From NCBI RefSeq assembly GCF_001014615.2, contig NZ_LBCQ02000002.1:186001-250000 (forward strand): a stretch of 64,000 bases of DNA, given 5' to 3'. The position numbers were made by a program, and so were the translations under genes. Source of the stretch: Aquamicrobium sp. LC103 (lineage in GTDB: Bacteria; Pseudomonadota; Alphaproteobacteria; Rhizobiales; Rhizobiaceae). Below are positions 1 through 8,065 of this stretch, one piece after another. Under the pieces are notes generated by a model, which saw only the letters and a list, made by a program, of their open reading frames with translations, ran no database searches and was not told where the DNA came from. Each line of letters starts with the position of its first letter. Positions within the stretch are counted from its first letter, which is position 1.

Positions 1-1
1 T

Positions 2-343
2 CAGGCCGCGGTGGCGCAGGTGATTCTCAACCGCGTCCGCAACCCAGCCTATCCCGCCACGATCTGCGGGGTCGTCTATCAGAACGAGAATTGGCGCAAC
101 CGCTGCCAGTTTTCCTTCGCCTGCGACGGCACGCGGCCGCGCGTGCGCAGCCCCTATAACTACAAGGTCGCCCAGGACATCGCCATGGCGGTGACGGCGG
201 GCAAGATATTCATCCCGGAAGTAGGTTCGGCGACGCACTACCATGCCACCTACGTGCATCCGCGCTGGGCGCGCACGATGGAGAAGGTGAAGAAGATCGG
301 ACTGCATATTTTCTACCGCACCTATGGCGGTGGCTGGAGCTAA
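2..343 (+). CDS. Cell wall hydrolase, SleB/CwlJ-like (5' partial)
   Basis: Only the C-terminal part (about 113 residues) is present; the frame is open to the left edge, so the start is outside the window. The visible part begins QAAVAQVILNRV, runs through NPAYPATICGVVYQ and CQFSFACDG, and ends with HYHATYVHPRW, the pattern of the SleB/CwlJ (Hydrolase_2) catalytic domain that cleaves peptidoglycan. In alphaproteobacteria such proteins are usually exported, and the signal peptide would lie in the missing part. The stop codon is TAA at 341-343. It lies upstream of the ATP synthase genes but is separated from them by about 220 bases holding a separate promoter, so it is probably not in that operon. 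Confidence 0.88.
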   Translation, partial: QAAVAQVILNRVRNPAYPATICGVVYQNENWRNRCQFSFACDGTRPRVRSPYNYKVAQDIAMAVTAGKIFIPEVGSATHYHATYVHPRWARTMEKVKKIGLHIFYRTYGGGWS

Positions 344-480
344 GCGCCGCCGGCCCGAGGCCCCGAAAAGCGGGGATTCGCCCCATCCTTGCTTCCGCCG
401 GGGGCGGGCGCATTGTCGCAGATGGCTATCTCTCTGATTCTACATTGGAAAATACAGCGGTCGAGTCTCCCCGACTCGGC

Positions 481-509
481 TTGACTGGCGCAATGCCCCT
501 AACTATGTT
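481..509 (+). promoter_or_regulatory. Candidate sigma-70 promoter of the atp F0 operon
   Basis: TTGACT (481-486), a 17-base spacer and TATGTT (504-509), placed 55 bases before the atpI start. A small hairpin (CGAGTC/GACTCG, about 463-481) just upstream may end transcription from the hydrolase gene. The remaining 344-563 gap shows nothing else recognisable. Confidence 0.6.
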
Positions 510-563
510 GCGCGCGACTTAGAAGCGGAGAGCCAAAGGCGCTTTGCGGGGCAGGAGGTTGCG

Positions 564-974
564 ATGGCCGGGACGAATGGGCCAGACGAAACCGGAAAGA
601 CCGGCTCGGGCAAATCGGCCGAAGGCAACCTTCGCGATGAAGACCTCGTGCGCCGCAAGCGAGAGCTTGAAGCGGCACTGGCCGCGAGGCGGCCGAAGAC
701 GGACGAGGGGCAAGACAAATCCGGGACCGGCTCCATGGCGGGTTTCGGTCAAGCAATGAAGCTCTCGAGCGAATTCATCGCTGGTGTGGCTGTAGGGGCA
801 GGGCTTGGATGGTTCATCGATCAGGTGGCGGGAACGTCGCCCTGGGGTCTGATCATCTTCCTGCTCTTGGGTTTTGTCGCCGGCGTTCTGAACGTCCTGC
901 GCTCTGCGGGGCTGGTGGCGGAACCCGGGCCTAAGGCGGAAGAGAGCCGGAAGGCTCATCCGGAAAAGAAATGA
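564..974 (+). CDS. atpI: ATP synthase protein I (AtpI)
   Basis: 136 residues. The first 60 are charged and poor in structure; two membrane segments follow at about 70-86 and 93-113 (GWFIDQ between them), then a charged tail. This matches the AtpI/F0F1-assembly family, which helps assemble the c-ring and is the first gene of the alphaproteobacterial F0 operon. It begins 55 bases after a candidate promoter and is followed by atpB 38 bases later. The long hydrophilic N-terminus fits alphaproteobacterial AtpI rather than the shorter enteric type. Confidence 0.9.
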   Translation: MAGTNGPDETGKTGSGKSAEGNLRDEDLVRRKRELEAALAARRPKTDEGQDKSGTGSMAGFGQAMKLSSEFIAGVAVGAGLGWFIDQVAGTSPWGLIIFLLLGFVAGVLNVLRSAGLVAEPGPKAEESRKAHPEKK

Positions 975-1012
975 CTGTGCCAGGCGGCACGTGACGAAAC
1001 GAGGATGACCGA

Positions 1013-1762
1013 GTGGCCGACGATCCGATCCACCAGTTTCAAATCTCCAAATGGATTCCGATCGAAGTCGGCGGGCTCGACTTTTCCTTCACCAATTCCT
1101 CCGCCTTCATGGTGGCGACGGTCGCGACCGCGGGGGCGTTCCTCTATCTGACGACGTCGAGCCGCGGTCTCATTCCGAGCCGCCTGCAGTCGGTGTCTGA
1201 GATGTCCTACGAGTTCGTCGCGTCCATGCTGCGCGATGCGGCCGGAACGAAGGGCATGCGGTTTTTTCCGCTCGTGTTCTCGCTGTTCATGTTCGTGCTC
1301 GTGGCGAACATGCTCGGCATGATTCCCTATTTCTTCACCGTCACCAGCCACATCATCGTGACCTTCGCCCTTGCCATGCTCGTCATCGGAACGGTGGTGG
1401 TCTACGGCTTCTGGAAACACGGGCTGAAATTTCTTCATCTCTTCGTCCCGAGCGGGGTGCCGAAGGCGGTGCTGCCGATGGTCGTGCTGATCGAGCTGAT
1501 CTCGTTTCTGTCGCGCCCGGTCAGCCTCTCGGTCCGTCTCTTCGCCAACATGCTTGCCGGGCACATCACGCTGAAGGTGTTCGCGGGCTTCATCACCTCG
1601 CTCAGCGCGCTCGGTGCGCTCGGCATCGGCGGCGCCATCCTGCCGCTGTTCATGACGGTCGCCCTGACCGGTCTCGAATTCCTGGTGTCCTTCCTCCAGG
1701 CCTATGTGTTTGCAGTCCTGACTTGTATGTATCTGAACGACGCAGTTCATCCGAGCCACTGA
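1013..1762 (+). CDS. atpB: ATP synthase F0 subunit a
   Basis: 249 residues, normal length for alphaproteobacteria. It carries the proton channel half-sites and the essential arginine in the conserved segment [13 protein letters not shown] (R about 175), and several hydrophobic segments typical of subunit a. The GTG start at 1013 is chosen because the protein begins [10 protein letters not shown] as in relatives; the ATG at 1005 is in another frame. It works with the c-ring in the inner membrane to couple proton flow to rotation. It sits second in the operon between atpI and atpE. Confidence 0.96.
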   Translation: MADDPIHQFQISKWIPIEVGGLDFSFTNSSAFMVATVATAGAFLYLTTSSRGLIPSRLQSVSEMSYEFVASMLRDAAGTKGMRFFPLVFSLFMFVLVANMLGMIPYFFTVTSHIIVTFALAMLVIGTVVVYGFWKHGLKFLHLFVPSGVPKAVLPMVVLIELISFLSRPVSLSVRLFANMLAGHITLKVFAGFITSLSALGALGIGGAILPLFMTVALTGLEFLVSFLQAYVFAVLTCMYLNDAVHPSH

Positions 1763-1835
1763 CGGGCACAAGTTCAACGGCGAATTCTCGCCAATCGAAA
1801 AACCGCAATCTCAAGTTCATCAAAGGAGTTCTGAC

Positions 1836-2063
1836 ATGGAAGCGGAAGCAGCAAGGTACATCGGCGCTGGTCTGGCATGCTTTGGTATGGCCGGCACGGC
1901 GCTCGGCCTCGGCAACATCTTCGGCAACTATCTTTCCGGCGCGCTGCGCAACCCGTCCGCTGCCGATGGCCAGTTCGGCCGCCTGATCTTCGGCTTCGCC
2001 GTTACGGAAGCTCTGGGCATCTTCTCGCTTCTGATCGCGCTTCTGCTGCTCTTCGCGGTCTAA
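1836..2063 (+). CDS. atpE: ATP synthase F0 subunit c
   Basis: 75 residues forming a two-helix hairpin: a glycine-rich first helix, a polar loop with ALRNPSA (R38) and a second helix with the proton-carrying glutamate E58 in AVTEALGIF. It forms the rotor ring in the membrane. A strong Shine-Dalgarno AAAGGAG (1822-1828) and a small stem-loop (GGCGA/TCGCC, 1779-1792) precede it, fitting the need to make many c subunits per complex. The gap to atpB is 73 bases, the longest within the operon. Confidence 0.97.
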   Translation: MEAEAARYIGAGLACFGMAGTALGLGNIFGNYLSGALRNPSAADGQFGRLIFGFAVTEALGIFSLLIALLLLFAV

Positions 2064-2125
2064 GCCTGAAGCCATATTTGCCGGCCGCAATCGGGCGGCC
2101 GGCTCATCAATGACAGGGGCAGTGC

Positions 2126-2686
2126 ATGTTCGTGGCACCTGCATTCGCGCAGGAATCTGAGACGCATAGCGAAACCGGCGTTGCTCACGAGGCCGGGGGC
2201 GCGTTCCCGCCCTTCGATTCCTCGACCTATCCCTCGCAGATCCTCTGGCTGGCGATCACGTTCGGGCTGTTCTACCTTTTCCTGCAGAAGGTGGTTCTTC
2301 CCCGCATCGGCGGCATCCTCGAGGTGCGCAGCGATCGCATCGCCCAGGATCTCGACCAGGCGGCGAGGATGAAGGAAGAAGCCGACGCGGCCGTCGCGGC
2401 CTATGAGCAGGAGCTCGCCACCGCCAAGGCAAAGGCGAACGCGATCGGCCAGGAAGCGCGCGACAACGCCAAGGCCGACGCGGAAGTCGAACGCAAGCGG
2501 GTCGAATCCAGCCTGGATAAGAAGCTTGCCGAAGCCGAAGCGCGGATCGCGCTCATCAAGGATGCCGCGATGAGCGACGTCGGCACGATAGCCGAGGACA
2601 CGGTGGGCGCCATCGTTCAGGAGCTCGTCGGAGCCAAGGTGGACAAGTCGGCCGTTTCGGCCGCGGTCAAGGCGGCGAGGAGCTAG
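2126..2686 (+). CDS. atpF': ATP synthase F0 subunit b'
   Basis: 186 residues. A polar N-terminus of about 40 residues ([21 protein letters not shown]) precedes one membrane helix ([20 protein letters not shown], about 49-68) and a long alanine- and glutamate-rich coiled coil. This is the b' subunit that pairs with b in the peripheral stalk in alphaproteobacteria and phototrophs. The next gene, atpF, follows after 4 bases, so the two are probably translated together. Confidence 0.93.
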   Translation: MFVAPAFAQESETHSETGVAHEAGGAFPPFDSSTYPSQILWLAITFGLFYLFLQKVVLPRIGGILEVRSDRIAQDLDQAARMKEEADAAVAAYEQELATAKAKANAIGQEARDNAKADAEVERKRVESSLDKKLAEAEARIALIKDAAMSDVGTIAEDTVGAIVQELVGAKVDKSAVSAAVKAARS

Positions 2687-2690
2687 GACG

Positions 2691-3170
2691 ATGGACGCTA
2701 CATTCTGGGCAACGGTCGGCCTCGTCATCTTCCTGGCGCTGCTCGTCTATCTCAAGGTTCCGGGCATGGTCGGGCGCTCTCTCGACGCCCGCGCCGAAAG
2801 GATCCGCAACGAGCTGGACGAGGCACGCCGCCTGCGCGAGGAAGCGCAGCAGCTTCTCGCCGAGTATCAGCGTCGCCGCAAGGAAGCCGAGCAGGAAGCC
2901 GGCGACATCGTCGCCGCCGCCAAGCGCGAGGCCGATCAGCTCGTGGAAGAGGCCAAGCAGCGTACGGAAGACTATGTCGCGCGCCGCACCCAACTTGCCG
3001 AGCAGAAGATCGCCCAGGCCGAGCGGGACGCGGTGAACGAGGTGCGTGCGAGCGCCGTCGACATCGCGGTGGCCGCCGCCGGCCGTCTGCTCGCCGACAA
3101 GGTGGACGCCAAGGCCGATGCGGTGCTTTTCAAGGCCGCGCTCGACGACGTGAAGACTCGTCTCAACTGA
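2691..3170 (+). CDS. atpF: ATP synthase F0 subunit b
   Basis: 159 residues: one N-terminal membrane helix (FWATVGLVIFLALLVYLKVP) followed by a long charged coiled coil rich in EARRLREEAQ-type repeats. It forms the peripheral stalk with b' and holds the F1 head, whose genes are not in this window, as usual in this order. It is the last gene of the operon and is followed by a clear rho-independent terminator. Confidence 0.95.
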   Translation: MDATFWATVGLVIFLALLVYLKVPGMVGRSLDARAERIRNELDEARRLREEAQQLLAEYQRRRKEAEQEAGDIVAAAKREADQLVEEAKQRTEDYVARRTQLAEQKIAQAERDAVNEVRASAVDIAVAAAGRLLADKVDAKADAVLFKAALDDVKTRLN

Positions 3171-3193
3171 TCTGTCGGGATTTTCGAACGATC

Positions 3194-3224
3194 AACGCCG
3201 CCGGCTCTGCCGCGCGGCGTTTTT
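3194..3224 (+). terminator. Rho-independent terminator after atpF
   Basis: Perfect 8-bp stem AACGCCGC (3194-3201) / GCGGCGTT (3214-3221) ending in a T run, followed by CATTTTT. It starts 23 bases after the atpF stop. Confidence 0.85.
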
Positions 3225-3309
3225 CATTTTTGGCGAAGCGGCCGACGCGCTGGGATCCGGCCTCGGAGCATGTGTAAAAGCAAGGGCTAGGGCAGTTCAG
3301 GTTTTCACC

Positions 3310-3455
3310 GCCCCCCTCCACCACTTCGTGGTCCCCCTCCTCCATGAAGCGGCCGGCCGCGACGCTGGTTCCTCCCCTGCGGAGCAGGGGATTCGAAGGA
3401 CGGGCGAGACAAGCGGCTCGCCCTGAAGGACCGCGCGAAGCGTGGTGGAGGGGCG
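3310..3455. repeat. Composite palindromic intergenic element
   Basis: Two arms in inverted orientation, near 3312-3333 (CCCCTCCACCACTTCGTGGT) and 3427-3453 (complement of CCACCACGCTTCGCG with flanking CCCCTCC/GGTCC), flank a shorter palindrome (TCCCCTGC/GCAGGGGA, about 3373-3391). This is the kind of GC-rich palindrome that recurs between genes in many Rhizobiales. It fills most of the 374-base gap between atpF and rnhB; I see no gene there. Confidence 0.6.
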
Positions 3456-3544
3456 TTCCAAGCGACGATTCCATTTCATCTGGAAACGCCCTAGAAACGA
3501 GGTCGGCTGATCTGAAGGATCGCGTCGCGCCTGGATTGGTGCGC

Positions 3545-4195
3545 CTACTCGCGGAACGGCGCGAAGGACATGCGATGGAGGCGCATGACCGGCCCATGCG
3601 TTTCCAGGGCGGTGCGGTGGCGCACCGTCGCATAGCCCATGTGCTGCTCGAAACCATAGCGGATGTCGCAGACGCCGGCGCGCATCATCATGCGGTCGCG
3701 CATCACCTTTGCGACGATCGAGGCCGCCGCGATCGATTGCGAACGCTGATCGCCCTTCACCAGCGCACGGCCGAGACAGGGGAGGCCGGGCGGCACGTCG
3801 CGCCCGTCGGCGAGTACCAGCAGCGGGCGCACGCAAAGCGTCGCCACGGCGCGGCGCATAGCCTCCAGACTTGCCTTGCGAATGTCTGCCGCATCGATCG
3901 AAAGTGCCGAAACCGACGCGACCGACACGGCGCGGGCGGTCGCGAGTATTTCGGCAAACCGCTCCGCCCGCTCCTCGATCACGAGGCGCTTGGAATCGTC
4001 GAGGCCCTCCGGGATTCGTTCCGGGTCGAGAATGACCGCGGCCGCCACGACGGGGCCCGCGAGCGGACCCCGGCCGGCTTCGTCCGTGCCGGCGACCGGC
4101 CATTGGCCCTCGCGCAGAGCCTGGCGCTCGAAGGAGAAATCCGGGCGGATGGGGAGTTCGAAAAGAGTTGGAGAATCGGAGCGCGTGCGAGACAT
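3545..4195 (-). CDS. rnhB: Ribonuclease HII
   Basis: 216 residues. It cleaves RNA in RNA/DNA hybrids, including single ribonucleotides misplaced in DNA. The active-site motif [14 protein letters not shown] gives D38 and E39; a third acidic residue is D130 in LLVLADGRD. The segment [23 protein letters not shown] is the family signature near the C-terminus. It is convergent with the atp operon, an arrangement often kept in Rhizobiales. The ATG start gives a short N-terminal extension of about 20 residues, acceptable for the family. Confidence 0.95.
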   Translation of the reverse strand: MSRTRSDSPTLFELPIRPDFSFERQALREGQWPVAGTDEAGRGPLAGPVVAAAVILDPERIPEGLDDSKRLVIEERAERFAEILATARAVSVASVSALSIDAADIRKASLEAMRRAVATLCVRPLLVLADGRDVPPGLPCLGRALVKGDQRSQSIAAASIVAKVMRDRMMMRAGVCDIRYGFEQHMGYATVRHRTALETHGPVMRLHRMSFAPFRE

Positions 4196-4354
4196 GGTGC
4201 GGCAATGCTCGCATCGGCTCCGATTCTCCGCAAGTCCTTCCCGACCGATAAGGGGAGGCGGCGCGGGAAGGTTCCGTCGGCTTGAGGGGGACAGGAAAGG
4301 CCGGACGGGATCGGTGACGCCTGCAGCCGGCTTCGCGGCCTTGGCGGATAGCTG

Positions 4355-5533
4355 TCAGAAGAGCGCCAGTTGCTCTCCCTCCTTCTTGGGTGCCTTGAAG
4401 AGGTCGGTGCGCAATTTGCGCCTCTCGACATTGAGGCCGAGCTTCTTGGCGGCGATCTCGAAGCGGCGGCCGATCTGCCACGCATATGGGCCGGAGCCCC
4501 GCATCCGCTTGCCCCATTCCGCGTCGTAGTCCTTGCCGCCGCGCATCGAGCGCACGAGCGACATGACGTGGCGGTAGCGATCCGGATAGTGCCGCAACAG
4601 CCAGTCCTTGAAGATCGGGCTGACCTCCAGCGGCAGGCGCAGTATGACGTAGCCGGCTTCGGTTGCGCCGGCGGTCTTGCCGGATTCCAGTATGCGCTCG
4701 ATCTCCTGGTCGTTGAGCGCGGGGATGACCGGACCGACCATCACCGAAACCGGGATGCCGGCCTCGCTCAACGCTCGCAGCGTCTCGAGCCGCCGAGGCG
4801 GGGTCGCGGCGCGCGGCTCCATCGTGCGGGCGAGCTTGCGGTCGAGCGTGGTGACCGACAGCGCGACCTTCGCCAGGCCCTTCTCGGCCATGCGCGAGAG
4901 GATGTCGATGTCGCGCATGACGAGCGCCGATTTGGTGACGATGCCGACGGGATGGTTGTGCGCCTCCAGTACTTCCAGCACCTCGCGCATGATGCGCCAC
5001 TGCTTCTCGATAGGCTGGTAGGGGTCGGTGTTGGTGCCGATCGCGATCGTCCGCGGCTCGTAGCCGTTCTTCGACAGTTCGCGCTCCAGCAGCTTCGCGG
5101 CGTCAGGCTTGGCGAAGAGCTTCGATTCGAAATCCAGCCCTGCCGACAGGCCCATATAGCTGTGCGTGGGACGCGCGAAGCAATAGACGCAGCCATGCTC
5201 GCAGCCGCGATAAGGGTTGATGGAGCGGTCGAAGGAGATGTCGGGCGAATCGTTGCGCGTGATGATCGTGCGCGGCTTCTCGACCTGAACCTCGGTCTTG
5301 AAAGGGGGCAATTCCTCGAGCGTTTCCCAGCCGTCGTCGAAAACATGCCGCGTCAACGGCTCGAAGCGGCCGGACGGGTTGATGCCCGATCCACGACCGC
5401 GGCGCCGGTCGAAACCGACCCGCATGCCGCTTTCGTCGATCACTGCATTGGCCATTGCGGAGCCTCCGCTTGCGAAGGCAGCAACGTCGGCACGTATGAT
5501 CGGTTCCATGTCCACAGGCTCCGTGAAGCGCAT
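4355..5533 (-). CDS. PA0069 family radical SAM protein (SplB-like)
   Basis: 392 residues. The radical SAM cluster motif is CEHGCVYCF (C111, C115, C118), set in NPYRGCEHGCVYCFARPTH, typical of the PA0069 group related to spore photoproduct lyase. The substrate is not known; a role in nucleic acid repair is suggested by the family and by a LexA-like box 55 bases upstream. The start could be at 5533 (AAGG upstream) or at the ATG at 5512 (GGAG upstream); conserved sequence begins near residue 35. The 159-base gap to rnhB shows nothing recognisable. Confidence 0.88.
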   Translation of the reverse strand: MRFTEPVDMEPIIRADVAAFASGGSAMANAVIDESGMRVGFDRRRGRGSGINPSGRFEPLTRHVFDDGWETLEELPPFKTEVQVEKPRTIITRNDSPDISFDRSINPYRGCEHGCVYCFARPTHSYMGLSAGLDFESKLFAKPDAAKLLERELSKNGYEPRTIAIGTNTDPYQPIEKQWRIMREVLEVLEAHNHPVGIVTKSALVMRDIDILSRMAEKGLAKVALSVTTLDRKLARTMEPRAATPPRRLETLRALSEAGIPVSVMVGPVIPALNDQEIERILESGKTAGATEAGYVILRLPLEVSPIFKDWLLRHYPDRYRHVMSLVRSMRGGKDYDAEWGKRMRGSGPYAWQIGRRFEIAAKKLGLNVERRKLRTDLFKAPKKEGEQLALF

Positions 5534-5587
5534 GATTCGCCTTGGCGACTCGCCGAGATGATGAATCTATTCCTATTTCGCAAACGA

Positions 5588-5602
5588 GAACAAAGCAAGA
5601 AC
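5588..5602 (-). promoter_or_regulatory. Candidate LexA (SOS) box
   Basis: GAAC (5588-5591), 7 bases, GAAC (5599-5602), read on the minus strand as GTTC-N7-GTTC. This is the direct-repeat SOS box known from alphaproteobacteria. It lies 55 bases upstream of the radical SAM gene start and 58 bases before the divergent glycosyltransferase. Confidence 0.55.
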
Positions 5603-5659
5603 TTTCTCTCAAGCGGCCGGGAACTGGCGTCGGCGCGGCGTTTAAGCTATTGCGAATGG

Positions 5660-6163
5660 ATGCTTTCGGTCCTCATCGAAACCCGCAATGACGAGGAGGC
5701 GCTCGCGCGCACGCTCGCGTCGCTCGTGGGCGGTGCCGTGGAGGGCGTGGTGCGCGAGGTCATCGTGTGCGACGACGGCTCGAGCGACCATACCCATCGC
5801 GTGGCCGAACATGCGGGCTGTCACTTCCTCGCGCGGTCCGACCTCGCGGCCGGCATCCGCCAGGCGAAGAGCGACTGGCTGCTCCTTTTGGAGCCCGGCG
5901 CACGCCTCATGGATGGCTGGATGGAGGCGGTCGTGATCCATGCGGATGGCGCCGCCGCGGGTCCGGCGCGCTTTACGCGGTCGCGGCATTCGCGCCTGCC
6001 GTTCCTCGCCCGGATATTCTCGGCAAGGCGGCCGTTCCTCGACGGGCTGATTCTCACCAAGCGACAGGCGCTGGACCTGGCGGGGGGAGGGCGGCTGGCA
6101 ATCGCTCGCCCGGTTGCGGCCCGCAGGCTCGCCGCCGAGATCGTGGTGGCGCCGGACCGCTAG
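5660..6163 (+). CDS. Glycosyltransferase family 2-like protein
   Basis: 167 residues, shorter than most GT-A enzymes. The N-terminus MLSVLIETRNDEEALARTL and the nucleotide-binding motif CDDGSSDHTH are those of family 2 glycosyltransferases; a degenerate second acidic region (LLLEPGARLMDGWMEAV) follows. The acceptor site region is reduced, so the substrate cannot be named, and it may not be fully active. The start at 5660 is chosen because the fold begins there; the frame is open much further upstream only because it runs antisense to the radical SAM gene. Confidence 0.72.
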   Translation: MLSVLIETRNDEEALARTLASLVGGAVEGVVREVIVCDDGSSDHTHRVAEHAGCHFLARSDLAAGIRQAKSDWLLLLEPGARLMDGWMEAVVIHADGAAAGPARFTRSRHSRLPFLARIFSARRPFLDGLILTKRQALDLAGGGRLAIARPVAARRLAAEIVVAPDR

Positions 6164-6231
6164 CGGAGCGGCGAAGGACGGCGCGCGACGCGATGAAGTC
6201 ATTCCGCGGTGGCCCCGGGCGATCGCCTATG

Positions 6232-6290
6232 CGACGGCCAGTCCGAGGATGTCGATGAGCGAGATCGTCGTGCGACCGACGGCCAGTCCG
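6232..6290. repeat. Short direct repeat
   Basis: The 14-mer CGACGGCCAGTCCG occurs at 6232-6245 and 6277-6290, in the convergent gap between the glycosyltransferase and moaB. No gene is seen here. Confidence 0.5.
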
Positions 6291-6354
6291 CATTGAGCGG
6301 TGGACGACTCCGAAAGGCGTCTCGTGGCTGTAAGCGGCTTGGCTTTCCTCGAAG

Positions 6355-6912
6355 CTACGCCGTTTTCCCTCCGCCGCGCTTCAGGTGCTCGCCGAGCCGA
6401 GGCATGATCTCCACGAAGTTGCACGGCATGTGACGATAGTCGAGCTGCTGCCGGAGGATGCCGTCCCAGGCATCGCGGCAGGCGCCCGGCGAACCGGGCA
6501 AGGCGAAGACGAAGGTGGCGTTGACGACGCCGCCGGTCGCGCGCGACTGGATCGTCGACGTGCCGATCTTGTCGTAGGAGATGCGGTGAAACACCTCGGA
6601 GAAGCCGTCCATCCTCCTCTCGAAGATCGGCTCGAGCGCCTCGGGCGTCACGTCGCGGCCGGTGAAGCCGGTCCCGCCGGTGGTGATGACGACGTCGACG
6701 GCGGGATCGCGCGACCAGGCGAGAACGGTCTCGCGGATCGCCTCGACATCGTCGGTGACTATCGCGCGCGCGGCGAGCCGGTGCCCGGCCGCCCCGATGC
6801 GTTCGATGAGCGTCCGGCCCGACCGGTCGTCCTCGATGGAACGCGTGTCCGACACGGTGAGAACCGCTATGCCGACGGGAATGAAGGGGCGTGTCTCGTC
6901 AAGCGACGGCAT
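6355..6912 (-). CDS. moaB: Molybdenum cofactor biosynthesis protein B
   Basis: 185 residues. MoaB/MogA fold, which binds molybdopterin and adenylates it before metal insertion. The family signature TTGGTGFTGRDVTPEAL is at about 77-93 and an SDTRS motif lies near the N-terminus. The ATG at 6912 is chosen because it gives the usual N-terminus (MPSLDETRPFIPVGIAVLTV); the frame is open further upstream only through ispE. The start overlaps the end of ispE by 14 bases, so translation is probably coupled. Confidence 0.92.
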   Translation of the reverse strand: MPSLDETRPFIPVGIAVLTVSDTRSIEDDRSGRTLIERIGAAGHRLAARAIVTDDVEAIRETVLAWSRDPAVDVVITTGGTGFTGRDVTPEALEPIFERRMDGFSEVFHRISYDKIGTSTIQSRATGGVVNATFVFALPGSPGACRDAWDGILRQQLDYRHMPCNFVEIMPRLGEHLKRGGGKTA

Positions 6913-7786
6913 CTGCTTCAAGCTCCCTTGTCGTCGTTGTCGCGGCCACGAACCAGCCCGGATGCCGGGCTGCGATCGCTTCCGCTGCTCTCGCGGCGGC
7001 GGCCGCGTCGTCATGGATGCCGAAACAGGTCGCGCCGGAGCCGGACATGCGCGAGATGCGGGCGCCGTTTTCCGCAAGCGCGTCAAGCGCCTCGGAGATC
7101 ACGGGGGCGATCTTCCGCGCCGGAGTTTCGAGATCGTTGCGTGCTCGGTCGAGCCAGCCGGTTAGCGTCTCGCCCGAGAGATGGCGGGGAAGCGCTGGCA
7201 GGGCCGGATTTCCGCGGCTGTGGAGCGCCCGGAAGATTTCCGGGGTCGAGACCGAAACGCCGGGATTGACGAGCACGAGATCGAGGCGCGGAAAACCGTC
7301 GACAGGCGTCAGCTTCTCACCGATGCCGCGCGCCAGAAGCGGCGTCGCGGCGAGGCACATGGGCAGGTCCGCGCCGAGATGCAGCGCGGCTTCGGCGAGT
7401 GCCGCGTCCGAAATGTCGAGGTTCCACAGCGTGCGCAGCGCCTTCAGCGTCGCCGCCGCGTCGCTCGAGCCGCCGCCGATCCCGGAAGCGACCGGGAGGT
7501 CCTTGCGCAATCGGATCGCCACGGGGCCGCTCCGGGCGGATGCGAGCCCGCGCAGCATTTCGCGCGCGCGCAGCACCAGGTTCTCGCCGTCGGCCGCCAA
7601 AGCGTCGCCGAACCGGCCCTCGATCAGGAAGCTGTCGCGGTCGGAAGACGCGACGGTGACGACGTCTCCCAGCTCGGTGAAGACCGCGAGCGTGTCGAGC
7701 AGATGATACCCGCCCGCCCGCCTGCCGGTGACGTGAAGGGCCAGATTGACCTTGGCCGGGGCGGGTTGAACGATCGTGTCGGGCAT
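6899..7786 (-). CDS. ispE: 4-(cytidine 5'-diphospho)-2-C-methyl-D-erythritol kinase
   Basis: 295 residues. A GHMP kinase of the MEP isoprenoid pathway. The N-terminus APAKVNLALHVTGRRAGGYHLLDTL is the IspE signature (K12) and the ATP-binding loop LPVASGIGGGSSDAAATL is at about 98-114 (D109). The C-terminal SGSGATCFGI loop is also present. dxs and ispH, other MEP enzymes, are elsewhere in the window. It is followed by moaB with overlap and preceded by a small membrane protein gene. Confidence 0.96.
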   Translation of the reverse strand: MPDTIVQPAPAKVNLALHVTGRRAGGYHLLDTLAVFTELGDVVTVASSDRDSFLIEGRFGDALAADGENLVLRAREMLRGLASARSGPVAIRLRKDLPVASGIGGGSSDAAATLKALRTLWNLDISDAALAEAALHLGADLPMCLAATPLLARGIGEKLTPVDGFPRLDLVLVNPGVSVSTPEIFRALHSRGNPALPALPRHLSGETLTGWLDRARNDLETPARKIAPVISEALDALAENGARISRMSGSGATCFGIHDDAAAAARAAEAIAARHPGWFVAATTTTRELEADAVA

Positions 7787-7810
7787 GCGCGGAAGGAGAA
7801 GGAAGCTCCC

Positions 7811-7996
7811 TCAGTCCTTTGCCAGGTGGTATTCGCCGGTCTTGGGATCCCGGACGAGCGTTCCCTGGGTGCCCGTGCGCGCCTCCTGTTCGGCGCGGCG
7901 CACCTTCGCGGTCACCCGTTCCGCTTCCTTCAGAAAGGACCTGTAGCCGACATAGGCTACGATCGCGATGATTGCGAAGAAGATCAATTGTGGCAT
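7811..7996 (-). CDS. Small membrane protein, conserved hypothetical
   Basis: 61 residues. An N-terminal membrane helix (LIFFAIIAIVAYVGYRSF, about 4-21) is followed by a charged stretch (KEAERVTAKVRRAEQEARTG) and a C-terminus TLVRDPKTGEYHLAKD that resembles short zinc-ribbon-derived or rubredoxin-less tails seen in small alphaproteobacterial membrane proteins. No cysteines. Function unknown. It sits between sppA and ispE on the same strand, 24 bases before ispE. Confidence 0.7.
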   Translation of the reverse strand: MPQLIFFAIIAIVAYVGYRSFLKEAERVTAKVRRAEQEARTGTQGTLVRDPKTGEYHLAKD

Positions 7997-8065
7997 GTCG
8001 CAGTCTCCTCTCTCTTGGAAACGGCTGGACTACAGGCTGCTATCCTACCTTCTTTGCGCCGTCCT

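Noticed and set aside
4370-5659. Upstream extension of the glycosyltransferase frame
   Set aside because: Open only because it runs antisense to the radical SAM gene; the conserved protein begins at 5660.
6232-6290. Direct repeat as an attachment site
   Set aside because: Only 14 bases, no integrase or tRNA nearby, no segment of foreign character between the copies.
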